A stretch of 32,280 nucleotides of DNA. Source: JAWXCH01 sp034440595. GTDB taxonomy: Bacteria > Planctomycetota > Planctomycetia > Pirellulales > JALHPA01. Under the pieces are notes generated by a model that was not told where the DNA came from, made no database searches, and saw nothing but the letters and a program-made list of their open reading frames with translations. The translations under genes and the position numbers were made by a program. The stretch is taken from contig JAWXCH010000062.1 of the NCBI GenBank assembly GCA_034440595.1, forward strand, positions 1 to 32,280. The letters are read 5' to 3'. Shown here piece after piece: positions 1 through 7,137 of the stretch. The first letter of the stretch is position 1, and the number at the start of each line of letters is the position of its first letter.

Positions 1-947
1 ATGCTGGTCAGCGCGGACGATAAGAACTGCCCGAGCAGGTTGATTTGGTTTGGTGTTTCACGTCGTTCGGTGCGCGGCAACTCGGCATCAGGCAGATTTA
101 AGGCGCGCTCGACACACTCGGCCAACTTGGGCAAGTTGCGTTGTAGGTCGCCTCGCTCCATGCCGCGGACGGCGCCGATCTGCCGTGGATCGGCCGTCTT
201 GCGTTTGGCAAGTTCGATGATCAGGTCGTCGCGCAGGACACGCTTGGGAGGTGAGTCACGGCGCTCGGCCTCTTTTTCACGCCAAAGCCAAAGTTCGCGC
301 ACTATGGCCATCGATTGAATGGATAGCCCGGCGATGCCAGAGACGCGTCGCCAGCGTTCGCGATTGCGGGAATAGTCGACATCGTTCTGCCAGGCTAGCA
401 TTTCGTCAGCCAGCCAGGAGAGGCGACCCAGGGACTGTAGCTTAGCGTAGAGTTTGTCGCGCATCGCCTGCAGGTGGCGAACGTCATCCAGAGCGTATTC
501 GATTTGCTGTCGGCTGAGGGGGCGGCGTCTCCAGTCGGTTCGCGTTTCACCCTTTTGCAATTGCTGGCCGAGTAGCTTGGATAGTAACGATCCGTACCCG
601 GCGGGGTATTCGTAACCGACTAACCCGGCGGCGATCTGGATATCGAACATATCGTTGGGGCGTTTGCCGGTGGCATCCAAGCAAAAGCAGAGTTCTTCGC
701 GACCGGCATGTACGAGGGTTTCGTGGCCGGGCTGGACGAGTAGCTCCCAAAACGGCTGCATGTTGTTGATCGTTACGCTATCGATGACGACTAGACGGTC
801 TTCGACGGCGACCTGCACCAGGCAAAGGTCTGAGCGATAGGTGTGTTCGGAGATGAATTCGGTATCGAACGCGATCGTCTTGGCGGTGGCGATTTCATCG
901 CAAAACCGTGCCAACTCTTCGTTCGTGGTGAGATACTCGTACGGCAC
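1..947 (-). CDS. rnd: RNase D-like 3'-5' exoribonuclease with HRDC domain (3' end beyond window)
   Basis: DEDD-family 3'-5' exonuclease expected to trim tRNA and other small RNA 3' ends in the cytoplasm. Reading from a GTG at 947, ExoI is FDTEF with D28 and E30, ExoII is VHAGREEL (80-86), a MFDIQIAAG block lies at 100-108, and ExoIII is EYALDDVRHL near 150-159 with the Tyr of the DEDDy subclass. An HRDC-like helical region (roughly 190-270) follows. The frame stays open to base 1, so the C-terminus is missing. The start is inferred: GTG at 947 gives VPYEYLTT, and D28/E30 then carry the same numbers I remember for E. coli RNase D. No ATG fits and no clear Shine-Dalgarno is visible; the frame is open further upstream into repeats. 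Oddity: the ExoII position that is Asp (D85) in E. coli is Glu here. Family confidence is high, start confidence low. Confidence 0.85.
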   Translation of the reverse strand, partial: MPYEYLTTNEELARFCDEIATAKTIAFDTEFISEHTYRSDLCLVQVAVEDRLVVIDSVTINNMQPFWELLVQPGHETLVHAGREELCFCLDATGKRPNDMFDIQIAAGLVGYEYPAGYGSLLSKLLGQQLQKGETRTDWRRRPLSRQQIEYALDDVRHLQAMRDKLYAKLQSLGRLSWLADEMLAWQNDVDYSRNRERWRRVSGIAGLSIQSMAIVRELWLWREKEAERRDSPPKRVLRDDLIIELAKRKTADPRQIGAVRGMERGDLQRNLPKLAECVERALNLPDAELPRTERRETPNQINLLGQFLSSALTS

Positions 948-1042
948 GCGCTGATTACTGCGAGAGGAGGTATGGATATCGAAGACGCCGGGGGCTTTTC
1001 CAGGTTCGGATTCTAACAGAAGTGCCGAGGGGCGAGAAGCGG

Positions 1043-1181
1043 AGGGCTGCGCCCTAGAGAGTAGCTGGGGGAGAGTAGAAAGTAGAGTTGTTTCACTGGC
1101 GCGTCGGGCTACATAGCAAAGAGCTGGTTTCCCGCCAGGGCTTCGCCCTAGAGAGTAGAAAGGAGAGAGTAGAAAGTAGAG
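1043..1181. repeat. 45-bp direct repeat pair (1043-1087 and 1137-1181)
   Basis: Two 45-base copies match at 40 of 45 positions by hand alignment, with starts 94 bases apart. Each begins with AGGGC-N3-GCCCT, a short hairpin, followed by a purine-rich GAGAGTAGAAAGTAGAG tail. The GAGAGTAG word recurs within the second copy, suggesting slippage or decay. Confidence 0.7.
1095..1112. repeat. Solo arm of a dispersed inverted-repeat element
   Basis: The words CTGGCGCGTCGGG here recur exactly at 31695-31707, where they form the right arm of a complete inverted repeat. Here the matching left arm is not found. A second shared word, GCGAAAGGCRAC, occurs at about 1206-1217 and about 31627-31638. This looks like a decayed copy of the same element. 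Confidence 0.45.
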
Positions 1182-1225
1182 CACGGAGGGCACTCTTTCG
1201 GCGGAGCGAAAGGCGACTGAAAGCA

Positions 1226-1275
1226 CCCTCAGCCGCCGCTTGGGCGTCGACCTCTCCCGCAAGCAGGAGAAGTTA
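1226..1275. repeat. Degenerate copy of structured intergenic repeat (family with 14463-14510)
   Basis: Positions 1227-1258 align without gaps to 14463-14494 at 28 of 32 bases by hand count. In the second copy the unit folds as a three-way junction. Here the second hairpin has decayed to about TCTCC/GGAGA. Confidence 0.55.
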
Positions 1276-1290
1276 AAGAGGAGGAACTGG

Positions 1291-1310
1291 ATTCCCGCGT
1301 TCGCGGGAAT
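1291..1310. repeat. Palindromic REP-like repeat
   Basis: ATTCCCGCG-TT-CGCGGGAAT is a 9-bp perfect inverted repeat 30 bases past the stop of the minus-strand GNAT-like gene, followed by GACGGGG. Palindromes of this type are widespread intergenic repeats in bacteria. There is no T-tract on either side, so it is not a classic terminator, though it could stabilise a transcript end. Confidence 0.55.
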
Positions 1311-1339
1311 GACGGGGTGAGGTGGAAATGGCGGAGGGA

Positions 1340-2617
1340 CTAAATCCCCTTTTCGTAGATGCGATAGGTCTTATATGGCTCGGCACCGACGCTGGCGATG
1401 GTGCGGTTGATCATGTCGTTGTCTTCCAGCGTCCAGCCTAGTTCGGCTCCGGCGTATCCAAACTTAAGAATGCCGACCTCAAAGGTCTTCAGAACGAGCA
1501 TTTCCGCGATTCCGCGACGACGATAGGGTTCGAGAACTCCCAGTGCAAGCAGGCGTGCAGTGCGGATGCGCTTCAGGTTGTTCCGCAGTTTGAAGAGGCC
1601 GATCGGCAGGCCAAAGCGCGTCAGACGGCCGTCCAGGTTCTGAATAGCTTCGTTGAAGTCTGGCAGCGTAATCGAGAAACCGACCGGTTGGCCATCGACC
1701 TCAGCCACCAGCAGCAACTCGGGATGCGCGAGGTACCATAGCACCTGAGCCATGTCCTCGAACTCGGCATCGGTCATCGGGACAAAGCCCCAGTTGTCTC
1801 GCCACGAATCGAGATAAAGATGTTTGCAGCGACCGATTTCGGCAGAAATTTGATCGCGTCGAAACGAGCGTATGACCACACCACTGCGACTGGCCAGTCG
1901 CTCGACACGTGGTCGCCAGGCCTCAATCTGCTGGTTGGGACGAAACCACCAGGCCCAGAGATCCTTGGCCTTTTGCAGTCCCCAACTGGCGAGCAACTGC
2001 TCATAGTAGGGAGGATTGTGATTCATCATGACACGGGGGGGCGTGTCGAACCCTTCGATTAGCAGGCCGCACGCATAGTTGGTCGAATAGTCGATCGGTC
2101 CGAGGATCTGCGTTCGACCTCGTTTTTTGAGCCAATCTGCGGCTGCGTTCAAGAGCGAGTGAGCGACAGCCGTGTCATCAATACATTCAAACATTCCAAA
2201 GCAGCCAGCATTGGTTCCGTGCTGCTCGTTGTAGCGGGGATCGTCGGAGACCAGAATGCGACCGACTACCTGGCCGGCATCTTCGGCTATAAAGAGTGCT
2301 GCCGTGCCATGTTGGTAGAACGGTTGCTTGCGCGGGTTAATGAATGCTTTTCGCTCGAGCAACAGCGGCGGGGTCCAGGCAGGATCATTGCGGTAAATGA
2401 GCCAGGGAACTCGAACGAAGCGATTGCGGTCCCGGTTAGTGCGGACCTCGGAAATCGTAACGGTCGATGGTGGGCTGCCTATTTGGCCGACATTCACAGA
2501 CACGGCCAACGCTCCTGGGCGCGGGTCAAAAGGTAAAGGAAGGGATTTTGTGAACGCTCGTAGCATAGGAGTCATCGTGACGATTGGCAACCGGATTTGG
2601 CCGAGCAGGTAGCTCAC
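1340..2617 (-). CDS. GNAT-superfamily acyltransferase-like protein
   Basis: Predicted cytoplasmic protein of up to 425 residues. The first half has the pattern VPWLIYRNDPAWTPPL, then a GRI..DDP.YNE stretch, GCFGMFECIDD and GPIDYSTNYACGLLIEGFDTPP, typical of a conserved bacterial family related to GNAT acyltransferases. The C-terminal part carries GVLEPYRRRGIAEML, which fits the acetyl-CoA-binding R/Q-x-x-G-x-A motif, followed by a strand-helix ending in GAEPYKTYRIYEK. Substrate is unknown. The longest frame starts at a GTG (2617); in-frame ATGs at 2575 and 2566 are alternatives, and the conserved part begins near residue 50, so the true start may be downstream. No good ribosome binding site discriminates. 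It stands alone with long spacers on both sides. Family assignment is by motif recognition; enzymatic activity is inference. Confidence 0.75.
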   Translation of the reverse strand: MSYLLGQIRLPIVTMTPMLRAFTKSLPLPFDPRPGALAVSVNVGQIGSPPSTVTISEVRTNRDRNRFVRVPWLIYRNDPAWTPPLLLERKAFINPRKQPFYQHGTAALFIAEDAGQVVGRILVSDDPRYNEQHGTNAGCFGMFECIDDTAVAHSLLNAAADWLKKRGRTQILGPIDYSTNYACGLLIEGFDTPPRVMMNHNPPYYEQLLASWGLQKAKDLWAWWFRPNQQIEAWRPRVERLASRSGVVIRSFRRDQISAEIGRCKHLYLDSWRDNWGFVPMTDAEFEDMAQVLWYLAHPELLLVAEVDGQPVGFSITLPDFNEAIQNLDGRLTRFGLPIGLFKLRNNLKRIRTARLLALGVLEPYRRRGIAEMLVLKTFEVGILKFGYAGAELGWTLEDNDMINRTIASVGAEPYKTYRIYEKGI

Positions 2618-3171
2618 GCCTCATTAGCCAGGGAACGTTCAGTCCAGCAGGAAATCATTGTATCCGGTTCACCTGCAAATGGGCGCGGTATTTTACGCGA
2701 ATCCGGGACAGCGATTTTGAAGATAGCGTGGAGCAACACAGTCAGGAGTTTCGATTCAGGAACGAAAACAGTTGCATGCAACCAATCAGGACGAGCAGTC
2801 ACAGCGGAAAAATATCGCGTGTAAGGTACCTCTGCTAACAATGTTCAGTGCTGGCAATGGCTGTATCGGCTGCAAACCCGTGGCCTCCGATTGGTAGATA
2901 ATGCGGATTATTCTCATGGCATGCTGTGGTCGTTCGCTGCAATCCGTACCTTCAAAGGCGATGATTTTGAACTCCTTAGAAACCGTAATCGGTTCGTTGA
3001 ATCGTTGTAATCTTGCTATTTGCCCGGAAAAACAGCGGGAAGGAGCCCCTGGCAACAGGCACCCTGCCCATTTCCACCTGGGCAAAACTACCTAAGCCGT
3101 CTTGCGTGCAACGCGGCACAGAATAGAATAAGGAGAGTCACTAAAGCATGGTTTTTTAAGAGGGTTGACGC
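2618..3171. other. Intergenic spacer upstream of the small gene
   Basis: Several frames are open for 60-100 codons here, but none has recognisable protein character, so I call no gene. A hairpin TGCCCA-N8-TGGGCA lies around 3065-3084 and a candidate promoter at 3102-3129. An AAGGAG-like stretch near 3131 precedes a four-codon mini-frame (ATG at 3148, stop TAA) that ends just before the ribosome binding site of the small gene. Confidence 0.5.
3102..3129 (+). promoter_or_regulatory. Candidate sigma-70 promoter for the 59-residue gene
   Basis: TTGCGT (3102-3107), a 16-base spacer, then TAGAAT (3124-3129, 5 of 6 to consensus). Transcription would begin near 3136, about 36 bases before the TTG start at 3172. 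Pattern match only. Confidence 0.35.
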
Positions 3172-3351
3172 TTGTTAACCGAAAAAGAAGTTTCGACCAG
3201 TTGGCGGAATCTGTTCAAGGGTGGCGAGATCAGTGAGGCGACCTTTGTCAAAGCCGAGGCTTTGATCGAGGAATTGCGAGCTGAAAGCCCATTGCGTCAT
3301 CGCCTGAGTAGCGAGCTGGACGAGTTGCGTCGCCTGGCAGTTGCGAAGTAA
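3172..3351 (+). CDS. Small conserved-looking protein, 59 residues, TTG start
   Basis: A 60-codon frame opens with TTG at 3172 and ends TAA at 3349-3351. An in-frame TGA sits six bases upstream of the TTG, so no earlier start is possible, and AGAGGG lies seven bases ahead of it, a well-spaced ribosome binding site. The product is soluble, highly charged and predicted helical: an STSWRNLFKGG segment (residues 8-18), then amphipathic helices rich in Glu, Leu and Arg (EALIEELRAES and SSELDELRRLAVAK). No Cys, signal peptide or membrane segment. I do not recognise the family; it could be a small adaptor or regulatory protein. It stands alone, divergent from the GNAT-like gene and convergent with the BBP7 gene. 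Reality of the gene is supported by ribosome binding site, coding-like composition and a candidate promoter; function unknown. Confidence 0.7.
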   Translation: MLTEKEVSTSWRNLFKGGEISEATFVKAEALIEELRAESPLRHRLSSELDELRRLAVAK

Positions 3352-3765
3352 CGGGTTATTCGCCACGCGATTTGATGGTCATTGGTGCCAGCGGTTGGTG
3401 CCAGATGATAATCTATGAGCATTCCTGCTAGCAGAGTGAATTGACGGCGACATTAAGTGGCCGCTCAACTCTACTTGTTCTACGCGCTGCTTTCTGCGCA
3501 GTAGCAGTCGGCCTAGGGTGGCAATTCTAAGGCAATTTGCGGCCCGGTTCGCTGAACCGGCAGGTCTTTCTTAATGACACTCCACGGCGGTGGCACCATG
3601 CGCTGCTTATCGCATCGTTTTCGTGCTGTCTGTGCGATCGATTCAGAGTCCAGCGCAAAAAATGAAACCCGCGAAATTGCTTTCGCGGGTTTAGTTGATT
3701 CAGGCCGATACGTTTTTTTGGCACTCTTCTGAATGACGACAGCATGCTGCCGATCGCATCGCGGT
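3352..3765. other. Convergent intergenic spacer
   Basis: 414 bases between two convergent genes. The only clear element is the minus-strand terminator at 3665-3692. The segment 3352-3640 shows nothing I can support; open frames there lack protein character. Confidence 0.5.
3655..3692 (-). terminator. Rho-independent terminator of the BBP7 gene
   Basis: Perfect 12-bp stem AAACCCGCGAAA / TTTCGCGGGTTT (3665-3676 with 3681-3692) closed by a four-base loop. Read on the minus strand it is followed by CATTTTTT (around 3657-3664). It lies about 75 bases past the stop of the BBP7 gene. Confidence 0.85.
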
Positions 3766-5091
3766 TTAGCGATTGTACTCGAAACCGAAGTTGAAGCCTT
3801 GCACGAACAGCGTCTCCTTTGTGTTGTCGTAGGACAACTGCATTTGAGGCACGATGTAGTCTGTTCGATTGGTTGCACGTCCGATTCCACCGACAATCGT
3901 GCAGGTGTAACCCATCTGGAGTGAGATGGCTTGTGTCACCTGAATGCCCGTATTGAGGCGAAACTCTCCCAGTGGTGCGAACGTATGTGCTGTATCGGAG
4001 TCGTAGAATTCGCTGGAATTACTGAACGGCGAGTCGTTCCCGACCAGTTTGGTCAACCGCCCATCCAGTCGGCCAGACTGGATGTTAACCATTGGTGCGA
4101 ATCGCGACTCAGCACCGACACTCCACCGACCGACCTGGCGATTCCAGCGAAGTCCGATTTGCGGCCCGACGAGGTTGTTATTGATTTTGGTATTCCACTG
4201 GCCGATCTGGTAGACGCGGTCAGGCAGAAAGCTGGGATTAAAACCGTTGAAGGTATACTCATCGGTGAACTGCGAATACCGCACACCGACCAGCCATTCA
4301 AGGACTCCGCCGTTGTGGAGCGGGTTCCAGCGGTCGATGTGCATCACTTCCACATTCGACCAGCGCGACCGGTTGGTGACGGTGACTTCTTCAAAGAAGA
4401 TCGGGAAGTAGGTCAAAAAGTCGCCAAAGTCCGGCCCGACATAGGTATCCAGAATTCCATCCGGCGGAGGAATGATTGGTGGTGGTGGCATTGGATTGGG
4501 ACTGCCCAGGTCAAAGTTGAACGGCAGCGTATTTCCGAAAACGCCGTTGCCGTTGTAGTCGATATCGACTCCGTTCGGGGCATAAAAACCTTGTAAAGCT
4601 CCAGTTGGATCTCCAAACGGAACGGTGACAAACGATGTGCCGATTAGCTCGCTATACTGCTGGTGAACGTGCGCCGTGCTGACCATCCAACCCTTGTCGT
4701 CGTTCACGTAACCCAGCTCATAGCGATTTCCCCAGACAAAATCGTTCTCAATCCAGGCGTTGTCCCACGATGCCGTGGAGTCAATAACTGTTGCATTGGC
4801 ATCAATTAAGCCGTCGTATGCCGGATTGCCAATCGGGCGACGGTGGGGCGAGCTGAATACCCAGGCCGCGCGTTCGTAACTGAAGAATAAACCCTCATTG
4901 GCCGAAGGCCCGTCGCCATAGATACTGAGATCTGGATTCGCGAACGGGCGTGCCTCGATCTGGTATGGAATTTCGGCAGGCTGAAAGGGAGTGTGCTGAT
5001 TCGGTACAGGCGCTTGGGCCAATGCTGCGGCCGCTCCTGCAGTCAGGAGTGCTACCGAGAGAAGCCACGTCCGGGAAATTGTGAACGACAT
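3766..5091 (-). CDS. BBP7-family outer-membrane beta-barrel protein
   Basis: Predicted exported outer-membrane protein, 441 residues. An N-terminal signal peptide (ISRTWLLSVALLTAGAAAAL then AQA, cleavage near residue 26) is followed by alternating aromatic and polar strands, a Pro-rich loop (NPMPPPPIIPPPDG), and late barrel strands such as VGPQIGLRWNRQVGRWSVGAESRF and a terminal LFVQGFNFGFEYNR. The blocks LEWLVGVRY and VGAESRF..MVNIQSG match the planctomycete BBP7 family, whose role is structural or porin-like but poorly defined. An earlier in-frame GTG exists at 5103, but ATG 5091 is preceded at eight bases by AAGGTGG, so I choose it. The gene is monocistronic with its own terminator. Family confidence good; substrate or function unknown. 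Confidence 0.82.
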   Translation of the reverse strand: MSFTISRTWLLSVALLTAGAAAALAQAPVPNQHTPFQPAEIPYQIEARPFANPDLSIYGDGPSANEGLFFSYERAAWVFSSPHRRPIGNPAYDGLIDANATVIDSTASWDNAWIENDFVWGNRYELGYVNDDKGWMVSTAHVHQQYSELIGTSFVTVPFGDPTGALQGFYAPNGVDIDYNGNGVFGNTLPFNFDLGSPNPMPPPPIIPPPDGILDTYVGPDFGDFLTYFPIFFEEVTVTNRSRWSNVEVMHIDRWNPLHNGGVLEWLVGVRYSQFTDEYTFNGFNPSFLPDRVYQIGQWNTKINNNLVGPQIGLRWNRQVGRWSVGAESRFAPMVNIQSGRLDGRLTKLVGNDSPFSNSSEFYDSDTAHTFAPLGEFRLNTGIQVTQAISLQMGYTCTIVGGIGRATNRTDYIVPQMQLSYDNTKETLFVQGFNFGFEYNR

Positions 5092-5707
5092 GGTTGAATC
5101 CACCTTGGCCTGCTCGAAAAGTTCAGGGCAATTTCAAAACGGAGAAACGCCCAAGTTTTGTCTGTGCCGGTAGTATCGGTATTGCCAACCGTACTAGTTG
5201 AGTAAGAACGGTAAACTCTGCCGAAAATACGGATCGTTCCGCTCAATTTGGCAAAGCAGGCAAGATGTGCCGGCAACTAATTCGGCTTTCGTGGCCTGTC
5301 TGTGCTGGTTTGGGATGTCTAGGAGGACAGGTGAGGTCGGCCTGGCAGCATGCTAGCGCCGGAGAATCCGCCAGATTGCCATTTTTTCGCTAGCGTGGAG
5401 TCGGCTGGCAGGGTGGTAAACGATGGCCGCAACGATCGAGATCCGCTGTGGATTGTCGTATTCTTGAGCAGTAGCCAGATTTGCGGGCCGAGCAGTTGCC
5501 CCCATTTTAGGTTCCATCGCTCCTGGTTACCAACGGGCCTTAAACCAGGCAGCGGTCAAACCTCGGAGGGCTTTCAGGTGCTCTTATAAAGGCGATTTGT
5601 TGTCCGTGGAATATAGGTCGCATATACTGCTGAGTAGTTTTGCAGTGTCGCTAGCATCGGTCCATCGGGCTGCTGCTCGGTTTTTTTGAAGATCCACAGG
5701 GATTGGA
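5092..5707. other. Divergent intergenic region, BBP7 / TraB-like
   Basis: 616 bases between divergent genes. A plus-strand promoter candidate sits at 5600-5628. No minus-strand promoter is convincing, although TTGGCA and GATACT words occur around 5170-5190 at poor spacing. Open frames (for example around 5350-5589) lack protein character and are not called. Confidence 0.5.
5600..5628 (+). promoter_or_regulatory. Candidate sigma-70 promoter of the TraB-like gene
   Basis: TTGTCC (5600-5605), 17-base spacer, TATACT (5623-5628). Transcription from about 5635 would give a leader of roughly 73 bases before ATG 5708. Confidence 0.5.
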
Positions 5708-6751
5708 ATGAAGAGGCTTCTCATGGCAAATTTTCGCTGGTCTGTTGCACTGGTTCTCGTCAGTGCCTTTTTAGTTGGTGCGCAGTTGCCCGCATTTGCA
5801 AAAGCACCTGAAGAGGTAAAAAATAAGGCCAAGCCCGCTGCAAAGGTTGATCTGGCGGGAAAAAAAGCAAAGGAGAAGGGCGCCGAGAAGAAAGGCAAGT
5901 TCCTGCGAGTGGTGCAGACCGATGGGGGCGATCCGGTCGCCATGGAGACTTCAGTTGCTCGCTACGTTGGTAAGGGCGGGAAAGATGGAGTGAGTGTCGA
6001 ACTGATCAGCGCCGTTCATATTGGCGAGGCCAGCTACTATACGCAGCTCAATAAGCTCTTCAGCGATTACGACGCATTGCTGTATGAACTTGTAGCGCCT
6101 GAGGGAACCAAGGTCCCCAAGGGAGGTGGTAAACCAACTGGTTTCGTCTCGGGCCTGCAAAATGGCATGAAGGACATGTTGCAGCTTGAGTTTCAACTGA
6201 GTGAAGTGGACTATACGAAAGAGAACTTTGTCCATGCGGATATGTCGCCCGAACAATTTGCCAAGGCCATGAGTGATCGTGGTGAGAGCATTTGGACCAT
6301 GATGGCCACCATGATGGGCCAATCCATGGCGCAGCAGGCTAGTGGGGAGGCACCATCGGACATGGAACTATTGATGGCGCTGTTCGACAGCAATCGCGCG
6401 CTGAAACTGAAGCGGTTGATGGCGCGGCAATTTGAGAACCTGGACACCGTGACGATGGCACTGAGTGGTCCCAAAGGTTCGGCATTGATCGAAGGTCGCA
6501 ATGAAGCCGCGCTGGCCGTGCTGAAGAAACAGATTGAAGCTGGCAAAAAGAAGATCGGAATCTTTTACGGTGCTGGCCATATGCCAGATATGGAAAAGCG
6601 ACTGCTAGCGGATTTCGGATTGCGGCCCGAGGGTGAACGTTGGATTGAGGCCTGGGATTTGCGCGATAAGGCTCCTGTTGAGAAAAAGAAGAAGCAAGCG
6701 CCTGCATCTGGCAAGAAGGCAAAACAACGCGAGCCAGTCCGTGCCAGCTAG
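5708..6751 (+). CDS. Secreted TraB/PrgY (Tiki-like) domain protein
   Basis: 347 residues with an N-terminal signal peptide (VALVLVSAFLVGAQLPAFAKA, cleavage near 31-32), then a Lys/Ala/Glu-rich linker to about residue 65. The TraB fold follows: SAVHIGEASYY with H104, the following strand ALLYELV with E127, GRNEA with R264/N265, and YGAGHMPDMEKRL with H291. These are the positions conserved in TraB/PrgY and in animal Tiki metalloproteases (GxxH, Glu, Arg and GAxH). Exported location is inferred from the signal. A Met-rich stretch around 197-208 and a Lys-rich C-terminus are unusual. ATG 5708 is preceded by AGGGA; M6 is an alternative start. The gene is probably monocistronic. Family members bind or cleave peptides or metals; the activity here is unknown. 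Confidence 0.8.
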   Translation: MKRLLMANFRWSVALVLVSAFLVGAQLPAFAKAPEEVKNKAKPAAKVDLAGKKAKEKGAEKKGKFLRVVQTDGGDPVAMETSVARYVGKGGKDGVSVELISAVHIGEASYYTQLNKLFSDYDALLYELVAPEGTKVPKGGGKPTGFVSGLQNGMKDMLQLEFQLSEVDYTKENFVHADMSPEQFAKAMSDRGESIWTMMATMMGQSMAQQASGEAPSDMELLMALFDSNRALKLKRLMARQFENLDTVTMALSGPKGSALIEGRNEAALAVLKKQIEAGKKKIGIFYGAGHMPDMEKRLLADFGLRPEGERWIEAWDLRDKAPVEKKKKQAPASGKKAKQREPVRAS

Positions 6752-7137
6752 TCCTTGCTGCGTTAGCCGTGTTTGATCACTTTAATAATGCAGTATTTTG
6801 AAATGATTTGAGCGGGCAGCGTCATTTGGCTCTGCAGCATAATGCTAGCAGGTACCGGCGAAGCAGCACGGCCGCGTTGCTTTCAACTTCTGCCAGCAGC
6901 ATGGGCTGAGCTTAATTTGGCGAGCAGCAGCGCTCTTCTATTCTGGAATCCAAACTGACTTGCTGTCATTTTGATGTGCATTGGCCAACCCGCCCAGTTG
7001 TCAATATCGAAGGGCGCTGAAAGTTGTGTCTTCTTTGCTTTACAGTTTGGGAAGATCATCTCATACTGAGCAACGCACGACGTAGATCGCTGCTCAGTGT
7101 AGGCAGAGACATGGGTGTTCATCGAAGGGAGTTTCGG
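6752..7137. other. Intergenic spacer
   Basis: 386 bases between two plus-strand genes. No terminator with a T-tract is visible after the TraB-like gene and no strong promoter was found. The frame of the downstream gene is open back to 7024 but lacks conserved character before about 7138. An AT-rich segment at 6777-6812 could hold regulatory sequence. I see nothing more specific. Confidence 0.4.

Larger units (their letters stand above)
948..1339. other. Repeat-rich intergenic spacer
   Basis: This 392-base stretch lies upstream of the RNase D gene and downstream of the GNAT-like gene. It has no credible gene. It holds a 45-bp direct repeat, a degenerate copy of an element also found near 14463, half of an element found complete near 31648, a CTTTCG/CGAAAG hairpin at 1195-1212, and a GC-rich palindrome at 1291-1310. 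The reading frame of the RNase D gene is open through part of it, which looks like chance. Confidence 0.6.

Noticed and set aside
948..1181. N-terminal extension of the RNase D frame through the repeats
   Set aside because: The frame is open by chance up to a GTG near 1180, but it reads through repeat sequence and lacks homologous character; GTG 947 fits family numbering.
3931..4596. 221-codon plus-strand open frame opposite the BBP7 gene
   Set aside because: The minus-strand product has signal peptide, barrel strands and terminator; the plus frame is a shadow.
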